Shown here one piece after another: positions 8,913 to 16,447 of a stretch of 64,000 nt of DNA. The DNA comes from Acetobacteraceae bacterium. Lineage in GTDB: Bacteria; Pseudomonadota; Alphaproteobacteria; Acetobacterales; Acetobacteraceae. The number at the start of each line of letters is the position of its first letter. The stretch's first letter is position 1. Location: positions 62,001 through 126,000 of the forward strand of contig JARLIM010000017.1 in NCBI GenBank assembly GCA_031291725.1, written 5' to 3'. A model generated the notes under the pieces. That model did no database searches and was not told the DNA's origin. It was given only the letters and a program-made list of their open reading frames with translations. Position numbers and translations under genes: made by a program.

Positions 8913-9682
8913 GCCGTCGCTCCTTCCCGGCAGATGGCACCGCCATGCTCGGTGGCCAGGAGTCGGTCATGATCGGCTTGGCTGATCGGGTGGAAGCGGA
9001 TCACATCGCCCGCCCGGAACAGGAACGGCGCGCTTTGCCGCCCCAGATCGAACGCCCGCACCGGGGTGCGGCCCAGCACATACCAGCCGGTGGGAGTGGC
9101 CACCGAGGTGATCGCCGCCTGTCCGCCGCCGATGATCACACATCCCGGCTCCACCTGCGGTGTCGGCACCGCACGGCGTGGGATGTACAATTCCGGGGTC
9201 AGGCCGCCGAGATAGGGGAAGCCGGGGTTGAAGCCGATCATGAACACCCGGTAGGTCGCCTGTGCATGCAACGCCACCACCTCGGCCTCACTGCGCCCGC
9301 AATGGCCCGCGACATGCGCCAGATCGAAGCCGTGCGCGCCACCATAGACCACCGGAATCGTCCATTCGCGCACCGCCTGCGGCAAGGCAACGTCGCTGAC
9401 GCAGTGCGCCAACGCTTCCTCCACCACCTCCATCACCGAATCATGCGTTTGCAGGATCGGGTCGAACATCACCAGCAGCGAACGATAGGCCGGGATGGTT
9501 TCCAGGACGCCCATTTTGGGTATCCGTTGCAGGACGCTATCAAGTTGGAGAACGTGGTCGTTGGTGGCAGTGTCGATGCGGTCGCCAAGCTCCACCAGCA
9601 AAGCCGACTCACCAGCAACCAAAAACCGGGGATATTCTGGGCTCTGGCTGACGAATCTTGTGTATGCATCAGTAATAAACAT
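8909..9682 (-). CDS. pxpB: 5-oxoprolinase subunit B family (KipI-like)
   Basis: This 257-residue protein matches PxpB/KipI (allophanate hydrolase subunit 1 family). The family block FMIGFNPGFPYLGGL lies near residue 150, followed by IPRRAVPTPQVEPGCVIIGG, QAAITSVATPTGWYVLGRTP and FRAGDVIRFHPI. It forms the ATP-dependent oxoprolinase with PxpC, whose start it overlaps. About 15 residues at the N-terminus extend beyond the usual family start, so the real start may lie a little downstream. It is divergent from ureD across an AT-rich region with paired dyads. Confidence 0.87.
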   Translation of the reverse strand: MFITDAYTRFVSQSPEYPRFLVAGESALLVELGDRIDTATNDHVLQLDSVLQRIPKMGVLETIPAYRSLLVMFDPILQTHDSVMEVVEEALAHCVSDVALPQAVREWTIPVVYGGAHGFDLAHVAGHCGRSEAEVVALHAQATYRVFMIGFNPGFPYLGGLTPELYIPRRAVPTPQVEPGCVIIGGGQAAITSVATPTGWYVLGRTPVRAFDLGRQSAPFLFRAGDVIRFHPISQADHDRLLATEHGGAICREGATA

Positions 9683-9750
9683 GATTTTACTCCCTTTGCC
9701 CGAACCGTTTCGGGTGAGGGGATTCTGAGGTAAGTGATGACAAAAATTGA

Positions 9751-9784
9751 CTTTTCACAAAAGAAGTTACTTTTGTTAACAAAA
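9751..9784. promoter_or_regulatory. Paired dyad elements between pxpB and ureD, candidate operator
   Basis: Two inverted repeats lie close together: CTTTT-CAC-AAAAG at 9751-9763 and the perfect 14-bp palindrome TTTTGTTAACAAAA at 9771-9784. Their centres are about 20.5 bp apart, roughly two helical turns, which suits cooperative binding by a dimeric repressor. The stretch is strikingly AT-rich for this genome. The regulator is unknown. Confidence 0.5.
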
Positions 9785-9846
9785 TGAGTGCGCGTTTTGT
9801 TCATGTCGCGGGAAGGCAATTATCGGTGATGTCGTGTGAGGTTCTG

Positions 9847-10689
9847 ATGAATTCTGTTGAACACACTGGGTCTTCCGACCCACCCGCTGTGCATCAGCGT
9901 GCCCGTGGTGCGGTTCTGGTGGCGATGAAACGGCGTGGTGAGGCCACCGTGCTGGACGATCTGCGCCAGGAAGGCTGTCTGAAACTTCGCTTTCCACGTC
10001 CGCAGAACTGGGCGGAGGCGGTGCTGCTGAACTCCTCTGGCGGCGTGGCGGCGGGGGATGCGTTGTCGGCGGAGATCGTCGCCGGGCCGGGGACGCAGTT
10101 GTGCGTCTCTGCCCAGGCGGCGGAGCGATTTTATCGCGCCGTGCCGGACAGTCTGCCGTCGCGCGTGCGCAACACCATCCGCGTGGCCGACGGCGCCGCC
10201 TTGGAATGGCTGCCGCAGGAGACGATTTTATTCGATCAATCGTCGTTGGACCGGGTGCTCGACATCTCGCTGGAGGAGGGCGCGCGGTTTCTGGGCGTGG
10301 AGATGATGATTTTCGGACGCCGCGCGATGGGGGAGAGCGTGCGGCAAGTCGCGCTGTCGGACACCATCCGCCTGCGCCGCGCCGGGCGGTTGATCTGGCA
10401 CGATGCGATCCGCTTCACCGGCAACCCGTCCGAAGCGCTGGCGCAGGCCGCCATTGGGCGGGGGGCGATTGCGCTGGCCAGCCTGCTCTACGCCGCCCCC
10501 GACGCCGAATCCCGCCTGCCGGAATTACGCGCGGCGTTGGCGCCGTTCGAGGCGGGGGTGAGCTTACTCGACGGGCTGCTGACGGCGCGCATCCTGGCCC
10601 CCGAAGGTGCCACATTACGCGCCGCCGTGCTCGCCGGATTGGCAACGCTGCGCGATGGGCGGGCGATGCCGCGGGTGTGGGGGTGTTGA
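9847..10689 (+). CDS. ureD: Urease accessory protein UreD (isolated from other urease genes)
   Basis: UreD scaffolds nickel insertion into urease with UreF and UreG. The 280-residue product carries the UreD hallmarks LNSSGGVAAGD near residue 55, AQAAERFYRA near 88, WLPQETILFD near 118, and GRRAMGE near 158. The ATG at 9847 follows GTGAGG at suitable spacing; an upstream ATG at 9784 would read through the AT-rich operator region. Normally ureABC(EFG) follows, but here the next gene is a convergent amidase only a few bases away. No other urease gene is present in the window. Confidence 0.9.
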   Translation: MNSVEHTGSSDPPAVHQRARGAVLVAMKRRGEATVLDDLRQEGCLKLRFPRPQNWAEAVLLNSSGGVAAGDALSAEIVAGPGTQLCVSAQAAERFYRAVPDSLPSRVRNTIRVADGAALEWLPQETILFDQSSLDRVLDISLEEGARFLGVEMMIFGRRAMGESVRQVALSDTIRLRRAGRLIWHDAIRFTGNPSEALAQAAIGRGAIALASLLYAAPDAESRLPELRAALAPFEAGVSLLDGLLTARILAPEGATLRAAVLAGLATLRDGRAMPRVWGC

Positions 10690-10692
10690 GCC

Positions 10693-12183
10693 TCACCCCA
10701 TATCGAAAAATCCCGCGCTCGCGCTGATCGGCGGCATGGCGGAGAGTGCCGCCAGATCCGCCACGGGCCGCGCTGTCCGCACATCGTCCGCCAGCACGCG
10801 CTCCAACGCCGCCGCCACCGCCAGCACCTGCGCATCGCCACCGCGTCGACCGACGATTTGCAGCCCGAACGGCATGCCGTGCTCGTCCAGCCCCACCGGC
10901 AGCGACACCGCCGGATGCCCCACCGTCGTCACCGCATAGGCGAGTGCCAGCCAATGGTAATAGGAGCGCGTGGCCACACCGTCGATGGCGGTGGGGGCGA
11001 GTTCGGTCCACGGGCGCGGGCTGAGAGTGACGGAGGGGGTGATCATCACGTCGAAGCGCTGGAAGAAGGCGATGAAGCGCTGATACAGCACCGTCTGCTG
11101 CTTCTGCGCGCCGACGATATCCAGTGCCGAATAGCGCAGCCCCTCCTCCACATTCGCCGTCACGTTCGGCCCCACCTTGTCGGGCGTGGCGTTGCATTTG
11201 TCGTAATGGGCGGCGATGAAATTCATCGCGCGCAGCACGGCGAAGGTGTCGTCCATGCCGGAGCAATCCGGTGTGGCGTCCTCGGCGGTGGCGAAGACAT
11301 GCCGGAACAGCGCGGTTTTGGCGGCGAACACCCGGCGAATATGCTGTTCGGTCGGCGCGAAGCCGAAATCCGGGCTGAAGGCGGCGCGCACGCTGGCCAG
11401 ATCAACCGAGGCGGGCGGGAACACGTCGCCGGGCTGGCGCACGCTGCGGCCCAGAATGGTGGTGGCGAGCACGTCGCGGGCGTCATCGCCCTGCATCGCG
11501 GAGAGCATCAGGCTGAGATCGGCCACATTGCGCGCCATCGGGCCGAGCACGCCGAGATTGGACCAACCCAGCGGCCGCTTCTCCGCCGGCACCATTCCGG
11601 CAGACGGTCGGAAGCCGACAATGCCGTTATACGCCGCCGGATTGCGCAGGCTGCCGCCCATGTCCGAGCCGGTGGCCAGTGGCACCATGCCGCAGGCCAG
11701 CGCCACACCGGAGCCGCCAGAGGAGCCGGCCGCCGATTTTGTCGGGTCGAACGGATTGCCGGTGGCGCCGAAGACGCGGTTGCGGGTGTTGGCGCCAGCG
11801 CCGAATTCCGGCGTGTTGGTCTTGCCCAACACAATCGCCCCCGCCGCCTTCAACCGCGCGACGGCACCGCTGTCGTGCTTGGGCACGTTGTCGGCGAACA
11901 ACTCGCTGCCGAACGTGGTGCGGATATCGGCGGTTTCGTCCAGATCCTTCACGCCGATCGGCAGGCCGTGCAGCGGGCCGAGCGCTTCGCCGCGCAAGGT
12001 GGCGGCGTCGGCTGCACGGGCGGAGGCCAGAGCGCGGTCGAAATCCCGCGTCACCATGGCGTTCACCGCAGGATCAACCGCGGCAATGCGGTCAATGCAG
12101 GACTGCACAAGCTCCACCGAGGAGAGCTGTCGTGTGCCGATCATCCGGCGCGCGAGGACGGCATCGAGGTCGCAAGGCTGCAT
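10693..12183 (-). CDS. Amidase (amidase signature family)
   Basis: This 496-residue amidase-signature enzyme hydrolyses an amide to a carboxylate and ammonia. The Lys-Ser-Ser triad is visible: Lys in PIGVKDLDETADI (near residue 82), the serine loop in SAAGSSGGSGVA, and the nucleophile region GSDMGGSLRNPAA. The ATG at 12183 has GGGAGA upstream at ideal spacing; an in-frame ATG at 12222 would extend into the rpsU terminator. It converges on ureD with 3 bp between them. The substrate cannot be told from sequence, though the context suggests nitrogen scavenging. Confidence 0.9.
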   Translation of the reverse strand: MQPCDLDAVLARRMIGTRQLSSVELVQSCIDRIAAVDPAVNAMVTRDFDRALASARAADAATLRGEALGPLHGLPIGVKDLDETADIRTTFGSELFADNVPKHDSGAVARLKAAGAIVLGKTNTPEFGAGANTRNRVFGATGNPFDPTKSAAGSSGGSGVALACGMVPLATGSDMGGSLRNPAAYNGIVGFRPSAGMVPAEKRPLGWSNLGVLGPMARNVADLSLMLSAMQGDDARDVLATTILGRSVRQPGDVFPPASVDLASVRAAFSPDFGFAPTEQHIRRVFAAKTALFRHVFATAEDATPDCSGMDDTFAVLRAMNFIAAHYDKCNATPDKVGPNVTANVEEGLRYSALDIVGAQKQQTVLYQRFIAFFQRFDVMITPSVTLSPRPWTELAPTAIDGVATRSYYHWLALAYAVTTVGHPAVSLPVGLDEHGMPFGLQIVGRRGGDAQVLAVAAALERVLADDVRTARPVADLAALSAMPPISASAGFFDMG

Positions 12184-12225
12184 CTGGTGTCTCCCGAATC
12201 TTATGCGAGGACCACCGTACACGCG

Positions 12226-12270
12226 AAAACGCCATCACCGGAAGCCAGGCGCTTCCGATGATGGCGTTTT
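12226..12270 (-). terminator. Rho-independent terminator of rpsU
   Basis: Two 20-nt arms (12226-12245 and 12251-12270) are complementary except at one position and enclose a 5-nt loop. On the minus strand the exception is a G-U wobble and the stem is followed by TTTT, so the element is built for minus-strand RNA, that is, for rpsU. It lies 53 bp downstream of the rpsU stop and also insulates the amidase gene. Confidence 0.85.
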
Positions 12271-12322
12271 CTGAATTCTGTCCCGAGCAGACATCGCAGT
12301 CAGATGCGGTCTGCGGGAGGCT

Positions 12323-12526
12323 TTAGAAGCCTTCGCGCTCCAGGCGCTTGCGCTCCATTTTACGAGCGCGGCGCACCGCCTCGGCCGCTTCACGAGCGCG
12401 ACGCTCGGAGGGCTTCTCGAAATGACGACGCAGCTTCATCTCGCGAAAGATGCCTTCGCGCTGCATTTTCTTCTTCAGCGCCTTGAGCGCCTGATCGACA
12501 TTGTTGTCACGAACCAGAACCTGCAC
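12323..12526 (-). CDS. rpsU: 30S ribosomal protein bS21
   Basis: bS21 is a small basic protein of the 30S subunit that assists mRNA start-site recognition. The 67-residue sequence [19 protein letters not shown], followed by the basic helix with [15 protein letters not shown], is a near-perfect family match. The start is a GTG at 12526 directly before the conserved QVLVRDN; a GGAGATGG element lies about 10 bases upstream. The reading frame stays open further upstream, but those residues are not conserved. It is divergent from the COQ9 gene and followed by a strong terminator. Confidence 0.95.
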   Translation of the reverse strand: MQVLVRDNNVDQALKALKKKMQREGIFREMKLRRHFEKPSERRAREAAEAVRRARKMERKRLEREGF

Positions 12527-12734
12527 TTGGCCGCCATCTCCATGCCTGGATGCACACCCCACCATCGGGGCATACCAACACTCCGAAACGGGACAATCCC
12601 GACGGAGGGCCGCGCTATAACACGACCTTTCGCCATCGCCAAAATGTTTTACTGGCCTATATTGAGCGGCAGCATCATGTGATGCGCATGCCGGGGTCGA
12701 ATTTGGCGATTCCGGGCCGCCCAGGAGAGCTGAA

Positions 12735-13361
12735 ATGACCCCTCCCGAACGCAATCAGGACCGCGATGACGCCGTTGCACGGGTGTTGGAACTGGTGCCG
12801 ATTCATGGCTGGGCAATCCCGGCTTTGCGCGCTGCAGCGCCGGAATTGGCTGATATTGATCTGTTATTTCCCGGAGGCAGCGCCGAGTTGATCGAGGCCG
12901 CCGTCGATCTGGCCGACCGGCAGATGGAGCAGGATGCGTCGGTCGCGGATTTTGCAAGCCTGGGTCTCGCCAAAAGAGTACGAGCCGTGATCGCATTGCG
13001 CCTTGTGCGCCAGCGTCCGCATCGCGAAGCCATCCGTCGGGCGCTGGCCGTGCTGGCTCTGCCGGGCAATGCCCGCATCGCCGCACGCTGTGCCGCCCGC
13101 ACGGTGGATGCGATCTGGCACGCCGCCGGAGATGCGTCCTCGGATTTCAGCTGGTACACCAAGCGTGCCTCGCTCGGCGTGGTCTATGGCGGCACGCTGC
13201 TCTACTGGCTGCGCGATTACAGCGAGGATGATATCGCCACGCTGGAATTCCTCGACCGCCGTCTGGGTGGGGTTGCGCGGGTTGGCAAAGCGCGGGGCAA
13301 GCTGGCCGGTCTGCGTGCGCGCATCACCGACCGTTTCGCCCACCACGCCGAAGCGGCCTGA
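12735..13361 (+). CDS. COQ9 family protein (ubiquinone biosynthesis)
   Basis: COQ9 binds lipid and supports COQ7-type hydroxylation in ubiquinone synthesis. The product has 208 residues. Its N-terminal HTH-like helices ([19 protein letters not shown]) resemble TetR, and the conserved core follows with [38 protein letters not shown] and TLLYWLRD. The last two blocks are diagnostic of COQ9. GGAGAG sits just before the ATG. It appears to be a single-gene unit. Confidence 0.92.
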   Translation: MTPPERNQDRDDAVARVLELVPIHGWAIPALRAAAPELADIDLLFPGGSAELIEAAVDLADRQMEQDASVADFASLGLAKRVRAVIALRLVRQRPHREAIRRALAVLALPGNARIAARCAARTVDAIWHAAGDASSDFSWYTKRASLGVVYGGTLLYWLRDYSEDDIATLEFLDRRLGGVARVGKARGKLAGLRARITDRFAHHAEAA

Positions 13362-13370
13362 AGCACACCC

Positions 13371-13574
13371 TCAGGCGCGGGCGAGCCGCACCAGACGTGC
13401 CGAGGATTGCGGGGCGATGGGCGGCAGCACCTTGCGCATGAACTCGCCCCACGCGCCGCTGGCGGTCAGGGCCGAACGGGTGACGGAGGCAATGCGCGCC
13501 TCATGTGAAAGCGTGTGGGCCTCCACCTGAGCGGTGAACTCGGGGGGCGCGAACGCGGAAACCATATCGGTCAT
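13371..13574 (-). CDS. Small hypothetical protein
   Basis: I do not recognise this 67-residue protein. The ATG at 13574 has a strong AAGGAG eight bases upstream, the best argument that it is translated. It is rich in Ala and Arg, with an amphipathic central part and no membrane segment or cysteine. It converges on the COQ9 gene with a 9-bp gap. An imperfect inverted repeat (about 13592-13617) precedes the ribosome-binding site. Confidence 0.5.
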   Translation of the reverse strand: MTDMVSAFAPPEFTAQVEAHTLSHEARIASVTRSALTASGAWGEFMRKVLPPIAPQSSARLVRLARA

Positions 13575-13756
13575 ACCGGGCACTCCTTGGATCATCGGGC
13601 GAATTCCCCGGATGATGCAGATAGTTTGACCACATCTTGATGGCGTGGATGTGGCGTAAGTCGCCGTATTTCGCCCCAATTGGGTAAACAGAGAGTGAAG
13701 CAGGTCGTTTTTTTTCAGGCACACGCCGATTAACGCTTCCGCAATATCAGCTCGAT

Positions 13757-15667
13757 ATGTCTCGCTCTATGAGGCATCTTCAGCTTCCCCCGTCCCGTGC
13801 TTCCGCTGTCCCTGCCCTCACGCGATTGCTGGAGCATGCAGTGGCATGGTGGCGGGTGCCGACCTCGCCGCCGCTGCCGAACCATGCGCTGCTTGAGGCC
13901 GAATTGCAGGCGCTAGAGGGTTTCCGTGCCGACATGGCCGAGATCGAAATGCGAGGGCAGGAGCTCGAAGAAACCCACGCCAGGCTGGCCGCCGCCCTGC
14001 ACACCATGCCGCACGGGCTGATCATGCTCGACGCCGATGAGCGTGTGGTGCTGTGCAACAACCGCCTGCGCGCGCTGTTTGGCGTGGACCCCGACATTGT
14101 GCGCTCCGGTGCCACGCTTGCGCAGGTGGTCGATCATTCGGTCGCTCTCGGCAATCATCCCAGCGCCTCCACCATGCAGGCACTGACAGCGATGCGCGGG
14201 CGCATGGCGCATGGCGTGGCCTGCGCGTTCGAGCAGAGCCTGCCCGATGGCCGTTTGCTGGCGGTGCATTGGGAGCCGATGCAGGGTGGCGGCTGGGTGT
14301 GCACTTATGAAGACATCACCGCCCGCGTTGCCGCCACCGAGCGCGCCGCCCATCTGGCCCGCCACGATTCCACCACCGGCCTGCCGAACCGCATGGCGCT
14401 GATCGAGGCGATGCAGGTCGCCTGGCCAAGCCGACGTGGCAGTGGCTTCAACCTGCTCTGTCTGGAAATCGAACGCTTTCAGGAATTATCCGACACATGC
14501 GGCCTGCCGGTGGCGGATGAATTGTTGCGACTGACGGCAGAACGCCTCACCGCCTGTGTACGTGGCGGCGATCTGGTGGCGCATCTGCGTGGCGGTGGCT
14601 TTGCCGTGCTGCAACTGGCCTCCGCCAATCCAGATCTCGCCCGGCATCTCGCCAGACGTCTGCTCGACGCTGTGCAGGCCCCCTTGCTGGTGCGGGGGCG
14701 GATGGTGCTGCCCTCAGCCCGGCTGGGGATTGCCACGCGGGATATCGATCTGCTCGACCCGTGCGGCGATGCGTTGGAGTCCGCGCAGGAATTGCTGCGC
14801 AACGCCAGTCTCGCCGTCACGCGAGCGGTGGAGGATGGTGGGGAGCGGATCACGCTCTACGCGCCGGATATGGACCGCAGGGCTCAGGCGCGACATCTGC
14901 TGGAGATGGATTTGCGCGCCGCCCTGTCGGCCGGGCAGTTGCGCGTCTATTACCAGCCTCTGGTGTCGGTCGCCCGCCGGTCTGTCGTGGGGTTTGAGGC
15001 CTTGCTGCGTTGGGAGCATCCCGAACGTGGCTTCGTCTCCCCGGGCGTGTTCATCCCATTGGCCGAGGAGCTTGGCCTGATCACCGACATCGGCGCCTGG
15101 GCATTGCGCACCGCCTGCGCCGAAGCGGCACGATGGCCGGATTCGGTGAAGGTGGCGGTCAATCTGTCGCCGGTGCAGTTCAAACGTGGCCCCGGCCCGG
15201 AATTGCAGCACATCGTCGCCGACGCGCTTGGACGCTCCGGTTTGCCCGCGGCACGGTTGGAGCTGGAGATCACCGAATCGCTGCGGCTCATGGAGGATGC
15301 CCACACGCTGGATATCCTGCACGCCCTACGCGCGTTGGGTGCGGGCATTGCGCTGGACGATTTCGGCACCGGCTATTCGTCGCTCAGCTATCTGCGCAGC
15401 TTCCCGTTCGACAAGCTGAAGATCGATCAATCATTCGTTCGCAGCCTGCCGGAGGCCGAATCGACAGCGATTGTGCGCGCCATCTCCGCGTTGGGCGCAA
15501 GTCTGGGCATCGCTACCGTCGCAGAAGGCATCGAAACCCCCGCTCAGCTCGCCGCATTGGTCGCCGAGGGGTGCGATATAATGCAGGGCTATCTGTTCGG
15601 TAAGCCGTCGCCGGCATGCGATATTCCGGCGGTTTTGGTCTCCGCCAAGCTGCCGCTTTCCGGCTGA
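13757..15667 (+). CDS. PAS-GGDEF-EAL protein, likely c-di-GMP phosphodiesterase with degenerate GGDEF
   Basis: This 636-residue signalling protein has no membrane segment. A PAS-like domain (residues about 65-200) precedes a GGDEF domain (about 215-365) and an EAL domain (about 380-630). The GGDEF active-site loop reads RGGGF near residue 278, so cyclase activity is unlikely. The EAL domain looks intact: EALLRW near 414, NLSP, ELEITES, LDDFGTGYSSLSYL, KIDQSFV and AEGIET. Expected role: c-di-GMP hydrolysis, possibly regulated by GTP bound to the degenerate domain. An ATG at 13769 is an alternative start; no good ribosome-binding site is visible for either. Confidence 0.9.
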   Translation: MSRSMRHLQLPPSRASAVPALTRLLEHAVAWWRVPTSPPLPNHALLEAELQALEGFRADMAEIEMRGQELEETHARLAAALHTMPHGLIMLDADERVVLCNNRLRALFGVDPDIVRSGATLAQVVDHSVALGNHPSASTMQALTAMRGRMAHGVACAFEQSLPDGRLLAVHWEPMQGGGWVCTYEDITARVAATERAAHLARHDSTTGLPNRMALIEAMQVAWPSRRGSGFNLLCLEIERFQELSDTCGLPVADELLRLTAERLTACVRGGDLVAHLRGGGFAVLQLASANPDLARHLARRLLDAVQAPLLVRGRMVLPSARLGIATRDIDLLDPCGDALESAQELLRNASLAVTRAVEDGGERITLYAPDMDRRAQARHLLEMDLRAALSAGQLRVYYQPLVSVARRSVVGFEALLRWEHPERGFVSPGVFIPLAEELGLITDIGAWALRTACAEAARWPDSVKVAVNLSPVQFKRGPGPELQHIVADALGRSGLPAARLELEITESLRLMEDAHTLDILHALRALGAGIALDDFGTGYSSLSYLRSFPFDKLKIDQSFVRSLPEAESTAIVRAISALGASLGIATVAEGIETPAQLAALVAEGCDIMQGYLFGKPSPACDIPAVLVSAKLPLSG

Positions 15668-15834
15668 ATTCCGCTGATTTCCGCGAGAACCGCCGCATAG
15701 GCGGCAGGCTCGGCCACCCGCCATCGCAGCAAGGCCGCGGGCGTCAAATCCCGCCAGCCACGGGTGGCGCGGAGATATTCCACGATGGCGGTTTCGAAGC
15801 CGCAGGCCTGTGATTCATCTGTTGGACGCCACAT
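15589..15834 (-). CDS. Small hypothetical protein overlapping the 3' end of the EAL gene
   Basis: This predicted protein of 81 residues is of unknown function. The ATG at 15834 follows AGAGGG at good spacing. The first 50 residues are mostly helical and rich in Ala, Leu and Arg (TPAALLRWRVAEPAAYAAVL). The last 26 codons lie antisense to the end of the EAL gene, which is unusual and may mean the real gene is shorter or spurious. No signal peptide, cysteine pair or membrane span is seen. Confidence 0.4.
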   Translation of the reverse strand: MWRPTDESQACGFETAIVEYLRATRGWRDLTPAALLRWRVAEPAAYAAVLAEISGIQPESGSLAETKTAGISHAGDGLPNR

Positions 15835-15928
15835 AGAAACCCTCTTGATCGCATCTTTCACCCAGTCTATACCGCCGCCTCCCGAGAAATGGGAACGGCA
15901 GCGCCCCAAACGCTGCGGTGATGAAGAT

Positions 15929-16004
15929 GGGGCTGTAGCTCAGTTGGGAGAGCGCCTGAATGGCATTCAGGAGGTCAGCGGTTCGATCCCGCTCAGCTCC
16001 ACCA
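15929..16004 (+). tRNA. tRNA-Ala (anticodon GGC)
   Basis: The 76-nt cloverleaf has the acceptor arms GGGGCTG and CAGCTCC and an encoded 3' CCA. The D-arm is TAGCTCAGTTGGGAGAGC, and the anticodon stem CCTGA/TCAGG encloses ATGGCAT, giving anticodon GGC for GCC codons. The T-arm contains GGTTCGATCCC. GCC is a major alanine codon in this GC-rich genome. Confidence 0.96.
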
Positions 16005-16084
16005 TCTTCCTCCGGTCTCAAAATCCTCCTCCCATGGCTTAAAATCCAAAGTGACATCTGCGGGTGATCCGCTACAACAGGCGC

Positions 16085-16444
16085 ATGTTGCGGCATCTGC
16101 CCCTGTTGCGCCTGTGGCGTGGTCTGTTGGCCATGCTGGTCGTTGTCGGTCTTTCGACCGCAATGCCGATGGCGCAGGCCGCCCCCATTGGCTGGCTGGC
16201 CGGGGCGATTTGCCACGCCGATTCGGGCACGAACGCACCCGATCAAGACCCCGCCAAAGCGCCGATATGCCCGCATTGCATCTTCTGTCACGCCGTGGCG
16301 GCGGTGGTGTTGCCGCCGGGACCGGATGCTGTGCCGACGCCCCGCCTGTTCGGACAGGCCGAGCCGATTCTCGCCCCCGTCGCGATGCCAGCACCGCTGC
16401 GCGTCGCCGCCTATGCCTCGCGAGGGCCGCCAGAGCTGGGTTGA
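16085..16444 (+). CDS. DUF2946-family protein of a copper operon
   Basis: This small exported protein (119 residues from the ATG at 16085; a GTG at 16064 is an alternative start) has an N-terminal signal segment ending near MAQA. A cysteine/histidine cluster, CPHCIFCH, lies around residue 65, and the C-terminus ends in RGPP. That pattern fits DUF2946, whose members commonly accompany copper genes. The next two genes encode a CopD-type membrane protein and a PCuAC chaperone, so a periplasmic copper role is likely. It has no demonstrated biochemical function. Confidence 0.7.
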   Translation: MLRHLPLLRLWRGLLAMLVVVGLSTAMPMAQAAPIGWLAGAICHADSGTNAPDQDPAKAPICPHCIFCHAVAAVVLPPGPDAVPTPRLFGQAEPILAPVAMPAPLRVAAYASRGPPELG

Positions 16445-16447
16445 GTG

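Noticed and set aside
7899..9682. pxpBC as urea amidolyase/allophanate hydrolase
   Set aside because: There is no urea carboxylase or amidase-type AtzF beside them; sequence fits the oxoprolinase subunit families better, so I kept that name.
10693..12183. Amidase as allophanate hydrolase AtzF or GatA
   Set aside because: It lacks the C-terminal AtzF domain and the gatB/gatC context; the generic amidase name is safer.
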